From an uncultured Senegalimassilia sp. (GTDB taxonomy: Bacteria; Actinomycetota; Coriobacteriia; Coriobacteriales; Eggerthellaceae), in contig NZ_CAKTVU010000004.1 of NCBI RefSeq assembly GCF_934630535.1, positions 124,001 through 188,000 on the forward strand: a stretch of 64,000 bases of DNA. Reading direction: 5' to 3'. The position numbers were made by a program, and so were the translations under genes. The stretch's first letter is position 1; every line of letters starts with the position of its first letter. Positions 33,337-43,300 of this stretch are shown in pieces. The notes under the pieces were generated by a model. That model was not told the origin of the DNA and searched no databases. It saw only the letters and a program-made list of their open reading frames with translations.

Positions 33337-34548
33337 CTAACGCAGGTACTCCAGCGCATGATCGAGGATCACGTCCGCCAGCTTATCCTTGGGCATGCTG
33401 GGCTGCTCGTCGACCTCATCGGCATCCACGAAGCACACCGCATTATCGTCGGTCCCGAACGCCAGCCCCTCGCCCACGCGATTCGCGACGATGACATCGG
33501 CGTTCTTCTTCACCAGCTTCGCCTGGGCGTTGGCGATGACGTTGTCGGTTTCGGCGGCGAATCCCACCACAACCTGATGCGGCATCTTCTTGGCCCCGAG
33601 CGTGGCAAGGATATCCGGGTTCTCAACCAACTGGATGGTGCCTAGGTCGGCATCGGCCGCGCCCTTCTTCAGCTTGTGATCGGCGGCATGAGCCGGACGC
33701 ATATCGGCAACGGCCGCGGAGAACAACGCGATATCCGCCGAAGGGAACACCTCTTCGCAAGCCTGCAGCATCTCAAGCGCGGTCTTCACGTTCACCACAC
33801 GAACATCCGTGGGTGCGGGAATGGAGACGGGACCGGAGATCAACGTGACCTCGGCGCCGCGACGGCGGGCAGCACGCGCGATGGCGTAGCCCGTCTTGCC
33901 GCTTGAGCGGTTGGAGATATAGCGCACCGGGTCGATAGGCTCGACGGTAGGCCCGGCGGTGATCATGACGTGCTTGCCCTCGAGGTCCTGCTTCACTCCC
34001 AAAACCTCGAGCGTGCGCGCGACGATGGCGGCAGGGTCGGCCAAACGACCGCGTCCAACATCGCCGCAGGCCAGATAACCCTCGTCCGCCTCGACGAACA
34101 CGGCGCCGCGGATGCCGAGCTTGCCGATGTTGTATCGGGTGGCGGCGGCCTCGTACATGTGCACGTTCATAGCGGGCGCCAGCACGAGCGGCGCGGTGCA
34201 TGCAAGGGCCGTGGTGGTGAGAAGGTCATCGGCGATGCCGTTGGCAAGCTTCGCGAGAACGTTCGCCGTGCAAGGCGCGATGACGAAAGCATCCGCCTCC
34301 TCGGCAAGCGAGATGTGGTGGATCGGGTCGGTGGGATCGTCGAACAGGTCGACCGCCACTTTCTCATGGGTAAGCGATCGGAAGGTGACGGGATCGACGA
34401 AGTGCGTGGCATGCTCGGTCATGCACACCTTCACGCGGACCCCGGCCTTTTGAAGGCCGCGGACGATCTCACAGGATTTGTATGCGGCGATGCCGCCGGA
34501 GACGCCCAGCAGCACGGTTTTCTGAGGTTTTGCAGCCTCGCTACTCAT
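33337..34548 (-). CDS. coaBC: bifunctional phosphopantothenoylcysteine decarboxylase / phosphopantothenate--cysteine ligase
   Basis: CoaBC performs two successive steps of coenzyme A synthesis. The 403-aa length is typical. The N-terminal flavin domain (about residues 1-190) shows LLGVSGGIAAYKSCEIVRGL, with the active-site PAMNVHMYEAAATRYN segment. The C-terminal CoaB domain shows ITAGPTVEPIDPVRYISNRSSGKTGYAIARAARRRGA and KKNADVIVANRV. GGGAAGG precedes the ATG. It overlaps the 3' end of hemH by 8 bp. Confidence 0.95.
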   Translation of the reverse strand: MSSEAAKPQKTVLLGVSGGIAAYKSCEIVRGLQKAGVRVKVCMTEHATHFVDPVTFRSLTHEKVAVDLFDDPTDPIHHISLAEEADAFVIAPCTANVLAKLANGIADDLLTTTALACTAPLVLAPAMNVHMYEAAATRYNIGKLGIRGAVFVEADEGYLACGDVGRGRLADPAAIVARTLEVLGVKQDLEGKHVMITAGPTVEPIDPVRYISNRSSGKTGYAIARAARRRGAEVTLISGPVSIPAPTDVRVVNVKTALEMLQACEEVFPSADIALFSAAVADMRPAHAADHKLKKGAADADLGTIQLVENPDILATLGAKKMPHQVVVGFAAETDNVIANAQAKLVKKNADVIVANRVGEGLAFGTDDNAVCFVDADEVDEQPSMPKDKLADVILDHALEYLR

Positions 34549-35572
34549 GATGATCCTTCCCGGTTAGATACGGCGCCAGCACATGCGCAAGCACCGAAGC
34601 ATGCATCGGCGTGCCATTGAGGCACGGAACATACACGAATTCGCTCCCCTCGTACGAACGTCCGGCTTCCTCAACCGCCTGACGGTACCAGGGCACCAAC
34701 TCGTAATCGATATCATAAAGGGTTTCCAGGCAATCTACGGCGAAATTTGGGCAAACCATGAAGACCCGACCCTGCCGCGCGCGTGCCCAACGCTCAAGAA
34801 CCCCGCGCGTGAAAGGCTGAAGCCATTCTCGGCTTTTGTCGAATCGGCAGTTATAGCCGATGGTCCATTGCGTACGGTCAAGGTGAAGCTTCCCCGCCAC
34901 CGCCAAGGCGGTTGCACCGGTCTGGGGCTCGTAGGTATCGCCCTGCTCGATGTCCTTGATAGGAATGGAGTGGTAGTTGAACAGCAGCCTGTCGCCCGCC
35001 TGCGCATCAAAGCCCGCAGCCGAAACGGCGTGCGCGACGGCTTCGATATAAGCGCTATCCATGCCATAGGACTCCACAAACGTCACCGGAGCCTGCCACG
35101 ACAGCTCCGTCATGGCCGCGGCAACGCCATCCTTGACGCTCAGCGTGGTGGAATGCGCGCTTTGCGGGTAGAGCGGGAGCACGATCACCTTCGCGCAGCC
35201 TTGTTCGCGAAGCGCAGCAAGGGCATCGCCGATTGTGTCCTCGCCATAGCTTTGCCCCACCTGAACGCGCACATCCATGCCCTCGCTGTGCAGGTGCTGC
35301 TCGAGCAGCACCCGAAGCTTGGCATGTTCAACATCGAATGGCGACCCGGCTTCCGTCCAGATCTTCTCGTATTTCTTCCCGGACTTCACCGAACGCGCAG
35401 GCAGGATGAACAGGTGCAGGATCAACCACCAGGGCGCCTTGGCCATCGGCCGTATGCGCTCATCCATCAAGAACCTCCCCAAATACCTGCGCACATCATG
35501 CGGTTCAGGGCTTTTCGGCGTGCCCGTGTTCGCGAGCAACACGCCGATACGTGGGTTCTCACATGCCGTCAT
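34541..35572 (-). CDS. hemH: ferrochelatase (possibly coproporphyrin type)
   Basis: HemH/CpfC inserts iron into a porphyrin; Actinobacteria often use the coproporphyrin III version. I start at ATG 35572 (MTACENPRIGVLLANTGTP), 9 bases after GGAG; two earlier in-frame starts are less well placed. The 343-aa protein has the catalytic His in LFNYHSIPIKD and the Glu in CPNFAVDCLETLYDI, plus the early GTP.S motif. It is translationally linked to coaBC. Haem would be needed by the cytochrome b of the formate dehydrogenase in this window. Choosing between the proto- and copro- types is not possible by eye. Confidence 0.92.
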   Translation of the reverse strand: MTACENPRIGVLLANTGTPKSPEPHDVRRYLGRFLMDERIRPMAKAPWWLILHLFILPARSVKSGKKYEKIWTEAGSPFDVEHAKLRVLLEQHLHSEGMDVRVQVGQSYGEDTIGDALAALREQGCAKVIVLPLYPQSAHSTTLSVKDGVAAAMTELSWQAPVTFVESYGMDSAYIEAVAHAVSAAGFDAQAGDRLLFNYHSIPIKDIEQGDTYEPQTGATALAVAGKLHLDRTQWTIGYNCRFDKSREWLQPFTRGVLERWARARQGRVFMVCPNFAVDCLETLYDIDYELVPWYRQAVEEAGRSYEGSEFVYVPCLNGTPMHASVLAHVLAPYLTGKDHHE

Positions 35573-35603
35573 AGATAGCATCTCCAAACTTCATCTGCAA
35601 TAA

Positions 35604-35628
35604 GAAGGCGGCCTCTAAAGCCGCCTGA
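35604..35628 (-). terminator. hairpin between rluD and hemH
   Basis: A 7-bp GC-rich stem AGGCGGC / GCCGCCT with a 7-base loop is followed on the minus strand by TCTTATTG. It is a plausible but not strong terminator after rluD. Confidence 0.55.
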
Positions 35629-35663
35629 GATAACGCGCCTTACGGAAAGCACGTTACCAAATA

Positions 35664-36731
35664 CTATAGGATGCCGAAATCCTCCAGATGGTGTACCGGA
35701 GCCGTCGGATGCGGGGCCTCGGCCAGCATCTCGAACACTTCCCTGCCCGCTTCGGTACGACCGCAGCTGCGAGAAGCAAGTTTATCGAGCACCGCCGCAA
35801 GATCATCGGTGAGATTATCGGCAAAGAACAGGTCCTCGCCCGTCATAGGCTGCGTGAACCCGACCTGGAAGGAATGCAGGAACTGACGGTCCAAACCGAA
35901 GTTGGCATCGGCATCCTTAGGCGCGCCGGAGTTGTACACCGGATCGCCCACCAGCGGATGCTTCGCATACTGCATATGAACGCGAATCTGATGGGTCCTG
36001 CCCGTGTACAGCTTGCAGTCGATAAGGGTGTAGCCGTTGTCACGCGGACCATGCTCGAAGCGCTCGAGCACGCGGAAGGTGGTAAGGGCGTCTCGAGCTG
36101 AAGGGCACTCGCGGACAGCCATGCGCGTGCGCTCGTTGAGGGAACGCGCGATAGGCGCATCGATTATGCCGGTATCGTGCGGGATGACGCCGTGCACGAG
36201 CGCAAGATAGCGGCGATCGACCGCACGGTCGCGGATATCGGCCATAAGCGCCAAACCGGCGGCATCGTTTTTTGCGGCCAGCATAAGGCCCGTGGTGTCT
36301 CGGTCAAGGCGATGCACGATGCCGGGGCGATCGCTTTCGCCCTGAACGTTGCACAGATGCTCGACTCCGCAATGGTAGACCAAGGCGTTGACCAACGTGC
36401 CATCGGCGTGATCGACCGACGGATGGCAAACCAACCCCGCCTGCTTGGAGATGACGAGCACGTCATCGTCCTCGTAGCGGATGTCGAGCGGGATGGCCTG
36501 GCCCTGCACGGGGCCCTGCTCAGGGGCATCGGGCACCTCGTACACCACCGTATCGCCGGCGCACAGCGAATGCTTCTTGGCAACGGTGGCGCCGTTAACG
36601 TACACAGCGCCATCTTCCACAGCCCGGGCCGCCGCGCTGCGGCTTGGATACAGCCCGCGCGCCGCCAACACGGCATCGATGCGCGAACCGGCATCATCGG
36701 CGCAGGCGGTATAGCTTTTCAACGCACCCAT
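35664..36731 (-). CDS. rluD: RluD-family 23S rRNA pseudouridine synthase
   Basis: RluA/RluD-type enzymes isomerise uridines in 23S rRNA. The 355-aa protein has an N-terminal S4 RNA-binding domain (SRIDAVLAARGLYPSRSAAARAVEDGAVYVNG) and a catalytic domain with the active-site Asp in IVHRLDRDTTGLMLAAKN. Conserved HQIRVHMQYAKHPLVGDPVY follows. The ATG follows directly on the lspA stop, behind AAGGAGG, and the lspA-rluD pairing is widespread. The C-terminal 30 residues are somewhat longer than usual. Confidence 0.94.
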   Translation of the reverse strand: MGALKSYTACADDAGSRIDAVLAARGLYPSRSAAARAVEDGAVYVNGATVAKKHSLCAGDTVVYEVPDAPEQGPVQGQAIPLDIRYEDDDVLVISKQAGLVCHPSVDHADGTLVNALVYHCGVEHLCNVQGESDRPGIVHRLDRDTTGLMLAAKNDAAGLALMADIRDRAVDRRYLALVHGVIPHDTGIIDAPIARSLNERTRMAVRECPSARDALTTFRVLERFEHGPRDNGYTLIDCKLYTGRTHQIRVHMQYAKHPLVGDPVYNSGAPKDADANFGLDRQFLHSFQVGFTQPMTGEDLFFADNLTDDLAAVLDKLASRSCGRTEAGREVFEMLAEAPHPTAPVHHLEDFGIL

Positions 36732-37292
36732 CTAGCGCACCTCCTTATGCTGGCTTTCACGGACGATCCAAGAGATCAGGAACAAGGCCAATCCGCACGT
36801 CACGCCGATATCGGCGATGTTGAACACGGGGAAATCGATGAAGGCAAGGTCGACGAAGTCCACCACGTAGCCCAAGGCGAACCGATCGATGGCGTTGCCT
36901 ATCCCCCCGCCGATGACAAGACCTAGCCCGATGAGCTCGGGCCAGCTGATGCGGGCGCGCTCGTATACCGCGAACGCCGCTAACGCTGCGCACATGACGA
37001 TGGAGAACACGCCCAGAGCAGCCGTGGCGCCCGAGAACATGCTCCAAGCGCCGCCGGTGTTGTGGACTAGATGAAGGCTGAACAACCCCGCTATGGGGTC
37101 GGACAGGACGCTGCCCGCGACATGGGCGTTCATGCCGAACTTGACCGCCTGGTCCAGGGCGATCCAGCAAAGGGCCAAAACGCCCATCGCCCCAAGACGA
37201 AGCGCCTGGGAGCGCACCGAAGGCGCGGGGCCGGCGCATCCTGCGTCGGCCCCTTCGCTTCCAGCGATGATCGTAGGTTCATGCTGGGTCAA
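36732..37292 (-). CDS. lspA: lipoprotein signal peptidase II
   Basis: LspA cleaves prolipoproteins after lipidation, so it processes the lipoproteins encoded in this window. It starts at TTG 37292, 8 bases after GAGGAG. The 186-aa protein has a soluble N-terminal extension of about 28 residues and four TM segments. The two catalytic Asp residues lie in GGIGNAIDRFALGYVVDF and FPVFNIADIGVTCG. The stop codon abuts the rluD start; ileS ends 6 bp downstream of its start in the leftward operon ileS-lspA-rluD. Confidence 0.94.
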   Translation of the reverse strand: MTQHEPTIIAGSEGADAGCAGPAPSVRSQALRLGAMGVLALCWIALDQAVKFGMNAHVAGSVLSDPIAGLFSLHLVHNTGGAWSMFSGATAALGVFSIVMCAALAAFAVYERARISWPELIGLGLVIGGGIGNAIDRFALGYVVDFVDLAFIDFPVFNIADIGVTCGLALFLISWIVRESQHKEVR

Positions 37293-37297
37293 ACCGT

Positions 37298-40144
37298 TTA
37301 CTCCTCGGTGAAGCCGATGGCGTCAAGGGCATCGCCGCAGCGCTGGCACACATCGGGGTGGTTGGCATTTCCGCCAAGCTCGCGGTAGTTCCAGCAACGC
37401 GGGCACTTATCGCCCTCGGCGGGCTTGACCTCGCATGCAAGCTCCTCGCCTGCGGCGAACGCCACGCCGGACACGATGAACAGCTCCTCGAACACGGAGG
37501 CATCGAAGGCGAAAAGCGCATCGAGGGTTGCCTGCGGAGCGGTCACCGAAACGGTGGCTTCCTGGCTCTTGTTGATGACCTTGGCGCCGCGGGCGTCCTC
37601 GAGCGCCTTGGTGACCACGTCGCGAACCTCAAGGGCGTTGCCGAAAGCGGCGAGCACCTTTTCTTCGGCAAGCTTGCCGGGAAGCGCGGGCACGAAATCG
37701 GAGCGGTGCGGCCAGCCTGCCAGCTGTACGTTGCCCACGCGGCCCTCGCGGTTGCGCATGGCCTCGGGATAGCACTCCCACACCTCATCGGCCGTGAACG
37801 ACAGGATGGGCGAAAGCACGCGCACGAGCACTTCCAAGATGTTGAATAGCACCGTCTGCACGGCACGACGACGCGGGCTGTCGGGCGACTCGGAGTACAG
37901 GCGGTCCTTCGTGACGTCCATGTAGACGCTGGACAGATCGTTGACGAAGTCGTACACCGCGCGGTAGACGCCGTTGAACTTGAAGCTGTCGTAGGCCTGC
38001 TCGACGTCGGCAAGCAGCTGGGCGGTCTTGGCCATCATGTACTGGTCGATGGGCTCAAGGTCGTGCCAGTTGGAGATCGCGTTCGCCTGATCGTCGAAAT
38101 CGGACAGGTTGCCCAGCAGGAAGCGGAACGTGTTGCGGAAACGGCGATACGCGTCGGAGACCTGCTTCAAGATGTTGTCGGAAATGGACACGTCCTGCGC
38201 GTAATCGGCCGATGCCACCCACAGGCGCAGAACATCGGCGCCCCACTTGCTGGTGACATCCGCCGGGTCGACGCCGTTGCCCAGGGACTTGGACATCTTG
38301 CGACCCTGCTCGTCGACGGTGAAGCCGCAGGACAGGATGTTCTTATACGGTGCGCAGCCATATGCGCCCACGCTGGTGAGCAGGCTGGACTGGAACCAAC
38401 CGCGATGCTGGTCGGAACCTTCCAGATACATATCGGCCGGGAACGTCAGGCCCTCGTCAGCGCGGTGCTTGAGCACGCTGGTGTGCGTGACGCCGGACTC
38501 CCACCACACATCGAGGATGTCCTTTTCCGGAATAAGCTCGGTGCAGCCGCACTTCTCGCAGTGCGTGCCGTGCGGCAGATATTCGCTGGGCTTCTTGGTG
38601 AACCAGGCGTCGGCGCCCTCTTCGTAGAACAGCTTGATGACGGCGTCGAACGTAGCCTCGTTGGCAACGGTCTCGCCGCACTTGGCGCACTTGAACACGG
38701 GGATGGGCACGCCCCAGCTGCGCTGACGCGAGATGCACCAGTCCGGACGATCCGACACCATGGAACCGATGCGGTTGACGGCCCAGGCGGGATAGAAGGT
38801 CACATCGCGCTCGATGGCGTCCATGGCCTTGCCGCGCAGGCCGTTCTCCTCCATGGAGACGAACCACTGGTCGGTGGCGCGGAAGATGACGGGCTCATGG
38901 CAACGCCAGCAATGCGGGTAGCTGTGGCTGATCTTGCGTGCAGCCACGAGCGTGCCCTGCTCGCGCAGCCAATCGATGATGACAGGGTTGGCGTCGTCGG
39001 TATCAAGCCCGGCGAACGGGCCGGCATCCTCGGTGAGCACGCCGTTGTCGTCGACGGGCATGAGGATGGGGATATCGAACTGCAAGCCCACCAGGTAGTC
39101 GTCCTGGCCATGGCCCGGGGCGGTATGGACGCAGCCGGTGCCGGAATCGAGCGTGACGTGGTCGCCGTAGATGATCTTGCCCTTGAGGTCTTGGCGGATG
39201 GGGCAGGTGTAGGTAAGGCCGCACAGCTCGGTGCCCTTAAGGGAGATGGGCTGGCCGTCCTGGCCGCACACGAGCGCATAATCCTCCCAGCCGGCAATCT
39301 CGGCGACCTGCTCGACGAGCTCCTTGGCGAAGATGACGTTGCAGCCGTCGACCTGGACCATGACGTATTCGGCGTCGGGCATCAGGCACACGGCGGCGTT
39401 GGCCGGAAGGGTCCACGGCGTGGTGGTCCAGATGAGGACGTAGGCATCGCCGGTGGCGCCGGCTGCCTCGAAGATGCCGGGCATGGCGTCAAGCTTGAAC
39501 TTCACGTAAACGGACGGCGAAACCTCGTCGGAATATTCGATTTCAGCCTCGGCCAGGGCCGTGTGGCACTTCTTGCACCAATGGATGGGCTTGCGGCCGC
39601 GGTAGACCTGGCCCTTAAGGTACATGTCACGGAAGATCTCGACGTTGCCCGCCTCGAAGTTGGGGATATACGTGAGATAAGGATGCTCCCAGTCGGCGTT
39701 GACGCCAAGGCGCTTGAAGCCGTCGCGCTGGATGCCGACGTATTTCGTTGCCCACTCGCGACAAAGGCGGCGCAGCTCAGGCTGGGGCGTTTCCTTCATC
39801 TTGTCAGGACCCAAGGTGACCTCGACCATGTGCTCGATCGGCTGGCCATGACAGTCCCAACCCGGCACATACGGGGTGAAATACCCGCGCTGGGCGTGGC
39901 TTTTGTTCACGAAGTCCTTCAGCACCTTGTTGAAGGCGTGGCCGATGTGGATAGGGCCGTTGGCATAAGGCGGGCCATCATGCAAAACGAAGGGCTTGCC
40001 GTCCTTGTTCTTCTCGAGAACCTTTTCGTAGATGTGCTCCTGCTCCCACTTCTCAAGCCTTTTCGGCTCGGACGCCGGCAGGTTGCCTCGCATCGGGAAA
40101 TCCGTCTGCGGGAGATTCATGGTGTTCTTGTACGTGTTCGCCAC
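37298..40144 (-). CDS. ileS: isoleucyl-tRNA synthetase
   Basis: IleS charges tRNA-Ile and edits misactivated valine. The 948-aa length is usual for the bacterial type. It starts at GTG 40144 (MANTYKNTMNLP) behind AAGGAAGG. Motifs are the HIGH sequence PPYANGPIHIGHAF near residue 60, the editing domain (about 190-390), KMSKS in GRKMSKSLGNGVDP near 600, and a C-terminal zinc finger (CPRCWNYRELG ... CQRCGDAL). The 5' leader is short and has no T-box consensus. The gene leads lspA and rluD. Confidence 0.96.
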   Translation of the reverse strand: MANTYKNTMNLPQTDFPMRGNLPASEPKRLEKWEQEHIYEKVLEKNKDGKPFVLHDGPPYANGPIHIGHAFNKVLKDFVNKSHAQRGYFTPYVPGWDCHGQPIEHMVEVTLGPDKMKETPQPELRRLCREWATKYVGIQRDGFKRLGVNADWEHPYLTYIPNFEAGNVEIFRDMYLKGQVYRGRKPIHWCKKCHTALAEAEIEYSDEVSPSVYVKFKLDAMPGIFEAAGATGDAYVLIWTTTPWTLPANAAVCLMPDAEYVMVQVDGCNVIFAKELVEQVAEIAGWEDYALVCGQDGQPISLKGTELCGLTYTCPIRQDLKGKIIYGDHVTLDSGTGCVHTAPGHGQDDYLVGLQFDIPILMPVDDNGVLTEDAGPFAGLDTDDANPVIIDWLREQGTLVAARKISHSYPHCWRCHEPVIFRATDQWFVSMEENGLRGKAMDAIERDVTFYPAWAVNRIGSMVSDRPDWCISRQRSWGVPIPVFKCAKCGETVANEATFDAVIKLFYEEGADAWFTKKPSEYLPHGTHCEKCGCTELIPEKDILDVWWESGVTHTSVLKHRADEGLTFPADMYLEGSDQHRGWFQSSLLTSVGAYGCAPYKNILSCGFTVDEQGRKMSKSLGNGVDPADVTSKWGADVLRLWVASADYAQDVSISDNILKQVSDAYRRFRNTFRFLLGNLSDFDDQANAISNWHDLEPIDQYMMAKTAQLLADVEQAYDSFKFNGVYRAVYDFVNDLSSVYMDVTKDRLYSESPDSPRRRAVQTVLFNILEVLVRVLSPILSFTADEVWECYPEAMRNREGRVGNVQLAGWPHRSDFVPALPGKLAEEKVLAAFGNALEVRDVVTKALEDARGAKVINKSQEATVSVTAPQATLDALFAFDASVFEELFIVSGVAFAAGEELACEVKPAEGDKCPRCWNYRELGGNANHPDVCQRCGDALDAIGFTEE

Positions 40145-40444
40145 GAGTTCGCGCCTTCCTTTTGCCTAACTATGCCCAGGCGGAACATGCCGCCCTTGCT
40201 TATAAACCCGTTTAGTATATAGGAAACGGATGGCGACGAAGCGCGCGCAGGCCACATTCCGAAAAAGCACTCAGAGAAAACGCGGTACCGTTCATTGCGG
40301 TTATGCAACGATATGGCTTCAGAAGGTTATACTGTTGTGGACATATACGCCGAATACGGGGAGTTGCGCCGCAATCCGCACCCAACCTCAGGGTGTCGCG
40401 ACGTCGCGTCCCATGGACGAATAGCTGCAAGGAAAGGCATGATC
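40145..40444. other. 300-bp divergent intergenic region between ileS and the DegV gene
   Basis: No gene is seen. Leftward, TATACT (40214-40219, minus strand) is a -10-like element about 70 bp before ileS, and a small stem GGCGG/CCGCC lies near 40179-40194. Rightward, TATACT at 40328-40333 is a -10-like element before the DegV gene. The -35 elements are poor. Confidence 0.4.
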
Positions 40445-41332
40445 ATGAACCGAAGCTTCGAGATAGTTACCGACTCTTGTTGCAACCTTACCGAGGAGAC
40501 CATCGACCGCTTCGAGCTGCACGTGCTCCCGCTGACGTTCATGGCCGATGGGGACGACACGGTATACCGCAGCTATCTCAAAGGCCGGAAAACCGATTTG
40601 TCTCAGTTTTACACCATGATGCGCGAGGGCAAGGTGTTCCGCACCTCGCTTCCCAACCTCGCCGACACCGAGAAGCTGTTCCGCAGCCTGCTCGACCAGG
40701 GCAGGGACATCCTGTACCTGGGCTTTTCGAGCGGCTTGTCGGGTACCTACGAGGCAACGGAGCTTCTAGCGCAGCAATTGCGCGAGGAATATCCGCAGCG
40801 CAAGCTGCTGACGGTGGACACGCTTTCGGCATCGGGCGGACAGGGCCTGTTGGTATGGCATGCGTGCCAGCGCGCCGAGCAGGGCGAGGACATCGAAGCG
40901 GTGCGCGATTGGACCGAGGCCAACAAGCTGCACCTCGCCCATTGGTTCACCGTCGACGACCTGATGTTTCTGTGGCGCGGCGGCCGCGTCTCGAAAACGA
41001 GCGCCTGGGCCGGCACGCTGCTCAACATCAAGCCGGTCATGCACGTGGACGACGAGGGGCACCTCATCCCCTTGGAGAAGGTGCGCGGGCGCAAGAAATC
41101 GTTGACCGCGCTGCTCGACCACATGGAACGCTCCGGCAACGCGCCGATCGCCGAGCAGACGGTGTTCATCACCCACGGCGATTGCATCGACGACGCGAAG
41201 TGGCTCGAAGGCAAGATCCGCGAGCGTTTCGGCGTCAAGGACGTGCGCATCAACTACGTCGACCCCGTCATCGGAGCGCATTCCGGCCCCGGCACCATGG
41301 CGCTGTTCTTCCTGGCCTCAAGCCGCGACTAA
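40445..41332 (+). CDS. DegV-family fatty-acid-binding protein
   Basis: DegV proteins bind a long-chain fatty acid; some (FakB) present it to a fatty-acid kinase. ATG 40445 (MNRSFEIVTDSCCNL) is preferred because AAGGAAAGG lies at proper distance; the ATG six bases earlier is too close. The 295-aa protein has the opening EIVTDSCCNLTEE, the ligand-binding segment FSSGLSGTYEAT, and TVDDLMFLWRGGRVSKT, typical of the family. No fakA kinase gene is in the window. It is a single gene closed by a bidirectional terminator. Confidence 0.92.
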   Translation: MNRSFEIVTDSCCNLTEETIDRFELHVLPLTFMADGDDTVYRSYLKGRKTDLSQFYTMMREGKVFRTSLPNLADTEKLFRSLLDQGRDILYLGFSSGLSGTYEATELLAQQLREEYPQRKLLTVDTLSASGGQGLLVWHACQRAEQGEDIEAVRDWTEANKLHLAHWFTVDDLMFLWRGGRVSKTSAWAGTLLNIKPVMHVDDEGHLIPLEKVRGRKKSLTALLDHMERSGNAPIAEQTVFITHGDCIDDAKWLEGKIRERFGVKDVRINYVDPVIGAHSGPGTMALFFLASSRD

Positions 41333-41380
41333 GGCAACCTGCCCTCCCGGCTCCAACGCTCTACCCGTTTACGCAGCATG

Positions 41381-41408
41381 AAAAAGGCTCCCCGCAGGGA
41401 GCCTTTTT
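41381..41408. terminator. bidirectional intrinsic terminator
   Basis: A 12-bp stem AAAAAGGCTCCC / GGGAGCCTTTTT with a CGCA loop gives T-tracts on both strands. It serves the convergent DegV gene (rightward) and the YfcC-type transporter (leftward). Confidence 0.95.
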
Positions 41409-41430
41409 CATAAGGAGTATGTTTGCGGCA

Positions 41431-43005
41431 TTATGCGAGCATGACCTGCGCGCACAGGAGGATACCGCCGAACACCAAGGTGAACACCACGATGGGCCAC
41501 ACGAACTTGAACCACTTGGAGTACTTCATATCCAACATGGTAAGGGTTGCCAAAACCAAGCCGGTAGGTGCGAGGTAGAGCATCGCGTACTGACCCCACT
41601 GATAAGCGCAGACGATGGAGTAGCGATCGATGCCGACCGTATCGGCGAGGGGGGCCATAATGGGCATTGCCAGAACGGCCAGGCCGGAGGAGGACGGGAC
41701 CACGAAGCCGAGCAGGAAGAACAGCAGCATCATGATCAGGATGAACGCCGGACCCGCCATACCCTGAACCGCGTTGGAGGACCAGAACAGGAGCGTGTCG
41801 GAGATCAGACCTTCTTCCATGATCAGGTTGATGCCGCGGGCAAGGCCGATGATCAGGGAAACGCCGACCAGCGAGGATGCGCCGTTGATGAACGCGTTCA
41901 CCACGGTCTTCTCGTCGGTACCCGAGATGAACATGATGATGATCGAGATGGCCAGGAACATGGCGGCCATCTGCGGGAACCACCAGTGCAGGTTCATGAC
42001 GCCGTACACCATCAGGACGAAGGCGGCGATGAACAGCACCAGGATGGCCTTCTTGCGCAGGCTGAAGCCCTCTGCGTGGGCAGCGGCGGTCTCGCCGCGT
42101 TCAACGCTGAACAGCTGAGCGAAATGCTCGCGATCCTCGTAGGTGTAGGAAGCCTCGGGATTTGCCTTGATCTTCTTGCAGTACCAGTACAGGTAGCTGA
42201 TGACCACGATGGCACCCACGATGCAGCCGCCGACGCGCCACTCGAAGCCCTCCATGAAGTTGATGCCCGCCGCGTTCGAGGCGATAACGACGCTGAACGG
42301 GTTGATCGTGGAGAACGTGGTGCCCATGGAACCGGCCAGGAAGATAGCGCCGACGCATACGATGGAGTCGTATCCAAGCGCTAGGAATACCGGTACCAGG
42401 ATCGGGTAGAAGGCCACAGCCTCCTCTTCAAGGCCGCACGAGGTGCCACCGAGGACCATGAGCAGGGCGACCATGAACACGAGCAGGAACTCATGTCCCT
42501 TGGTCTTTTTCGTTAAAGCCATCAGACCGGATTCGAACGCTCCGGTTGCGTTCACCACGCCGATCAGACCGCCGAGCACCAGGATGAACACCATGATGTC
42601 GACGCCGTCGATCGTACCGGATACCATTGCCTGCGTGATGTCGGCTGCACCCTTGGGCTGAGCCTGAAGCTGCTCATAGGTGCCCGGGATCGAAATGGCC
42701 TTCGTGATGGACCCGCCGGTGAACTGCTCGATGTCGATCTGCACGCCGAGCTGGTCGAGCTCGTCTTGCGTAGCGGGCACTTCGCTGATCTCACCTTGCG
42801 GGCTTGTGACCGTGAGCACATTGGAATCGGCCACGTACTGAAGCTTCGCGTACTGTCCTGCCGGCACGAACCACGTTGCGATAACCGCGATGATGGTCAA
42901 GACGAACAAGATGGTGAACGCTGTCGGGAAACTAAGCTTCTTCCTCTTCTTCTCCTTCACCACGGGCCCGCCTGCGGAGTCGACGGCAGCGGCCTCGGTA
43001 GACAT
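41431..43005 (-). CDS. YfcC-family (DcuC-like) membrane transporter
   Basis: YfcC-type carriers belong to the ion transporter/DcuC superfamily and are thought to move amino acids or carboxylates. The start ATG 43005 (MSTEAAAVDSAGG) follows a G-rich site. The 524-aa protein has about 12 TM segments, an extracytoplasmic insert of about 85 residues after TM1 (Gln/Asp-rich), and the conserved TSCGLEEEAVAFYPILVPVF and FLAGSMGTTFSTINPFSVVIASNAAGI segments, and a GFVVPSSSGLAVLAMPIMAPLAD re-entrant motif. It is divergent from a membrane LuxR regulator, which probably controls it (inference). The substrate is unknown. Confidence 0.9.
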   Translation of the reverse strand: MSTEAAAVDSAGGPVVKEKKRKKLSFPTAFTILFVLTIIAVIATWFVPAGQYAKLQYVADSNVLTVTSPQGEISEVPATQDELDQLGVQIDIEQFTGGSITKAISIPGTYEQLQAQPKGAADITQAMVSGTIDGVDIMVFILVLGGLIGVVNATGAFESGLMALTKKTKGHEFLLVFMVALLMVLGGTSCGLEEEAVAFYPILVPVFLALGYDSIVCVGAIFLAGSMGTTFSTINPFSVVIASNAAGINFMEGFEWRVGGCIVGAIVVISYLYWYCKKIKANPEASYTYEDREHFAQLFSVERGETAAAHAEGFSLRKKAILVLFIAAFVLMVYGVMNLHWWFPQMAAMFLAISIIIMFISGTDEKTVVNAFINGASSLVGVSLIIGLARGINLIMEEGLISDTLLFWSSNAVQGMAGPAFILIMMLLFFLLGFVVPSSSGLAVLAMPIMAPLADTVGIDRYSIVCAYQWGQYAMLYLAPTGLVLATLTMLDMKYSKWFKFVWPIVVFTLVFGGILLCAQVMLA

Positions 43006-43300
43006 ATGCACCCCCCCCCTTTCATGGAGTTCCGGACCCCCGTCCGGTGTAGCGTTGTCGCAACTTGCGCGCCCTGCTTGGCTCAGTTCGCTTAGGTTGC
43101 GAGCGACTTGCGCCCGTCTTGTTCGGGCTGACCACATCATTGCCAGGTTTAGGCATATACCGCCAGAGGAAACGTGGGTATAGACGTAGGTATAAACCGG
43201 GTATATATGCCTTTCATCAGGCGTTTCCTTGTTTGGGAGATTTAGCGTATACTGAGCTCGCTCAGACTGGGACCCATAACCAAAATGAAAGCGATGTGCT

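Noticed and set aside
40145..40260. T-box riboswitch upstream of ileS
   Set aside because: ileS leaders often carry T-boxes, but the leader is short and no AGGGTGGNACCGCG-type antiterminator sequence is present; only a small GGCGG/CCGCC stem is seen.
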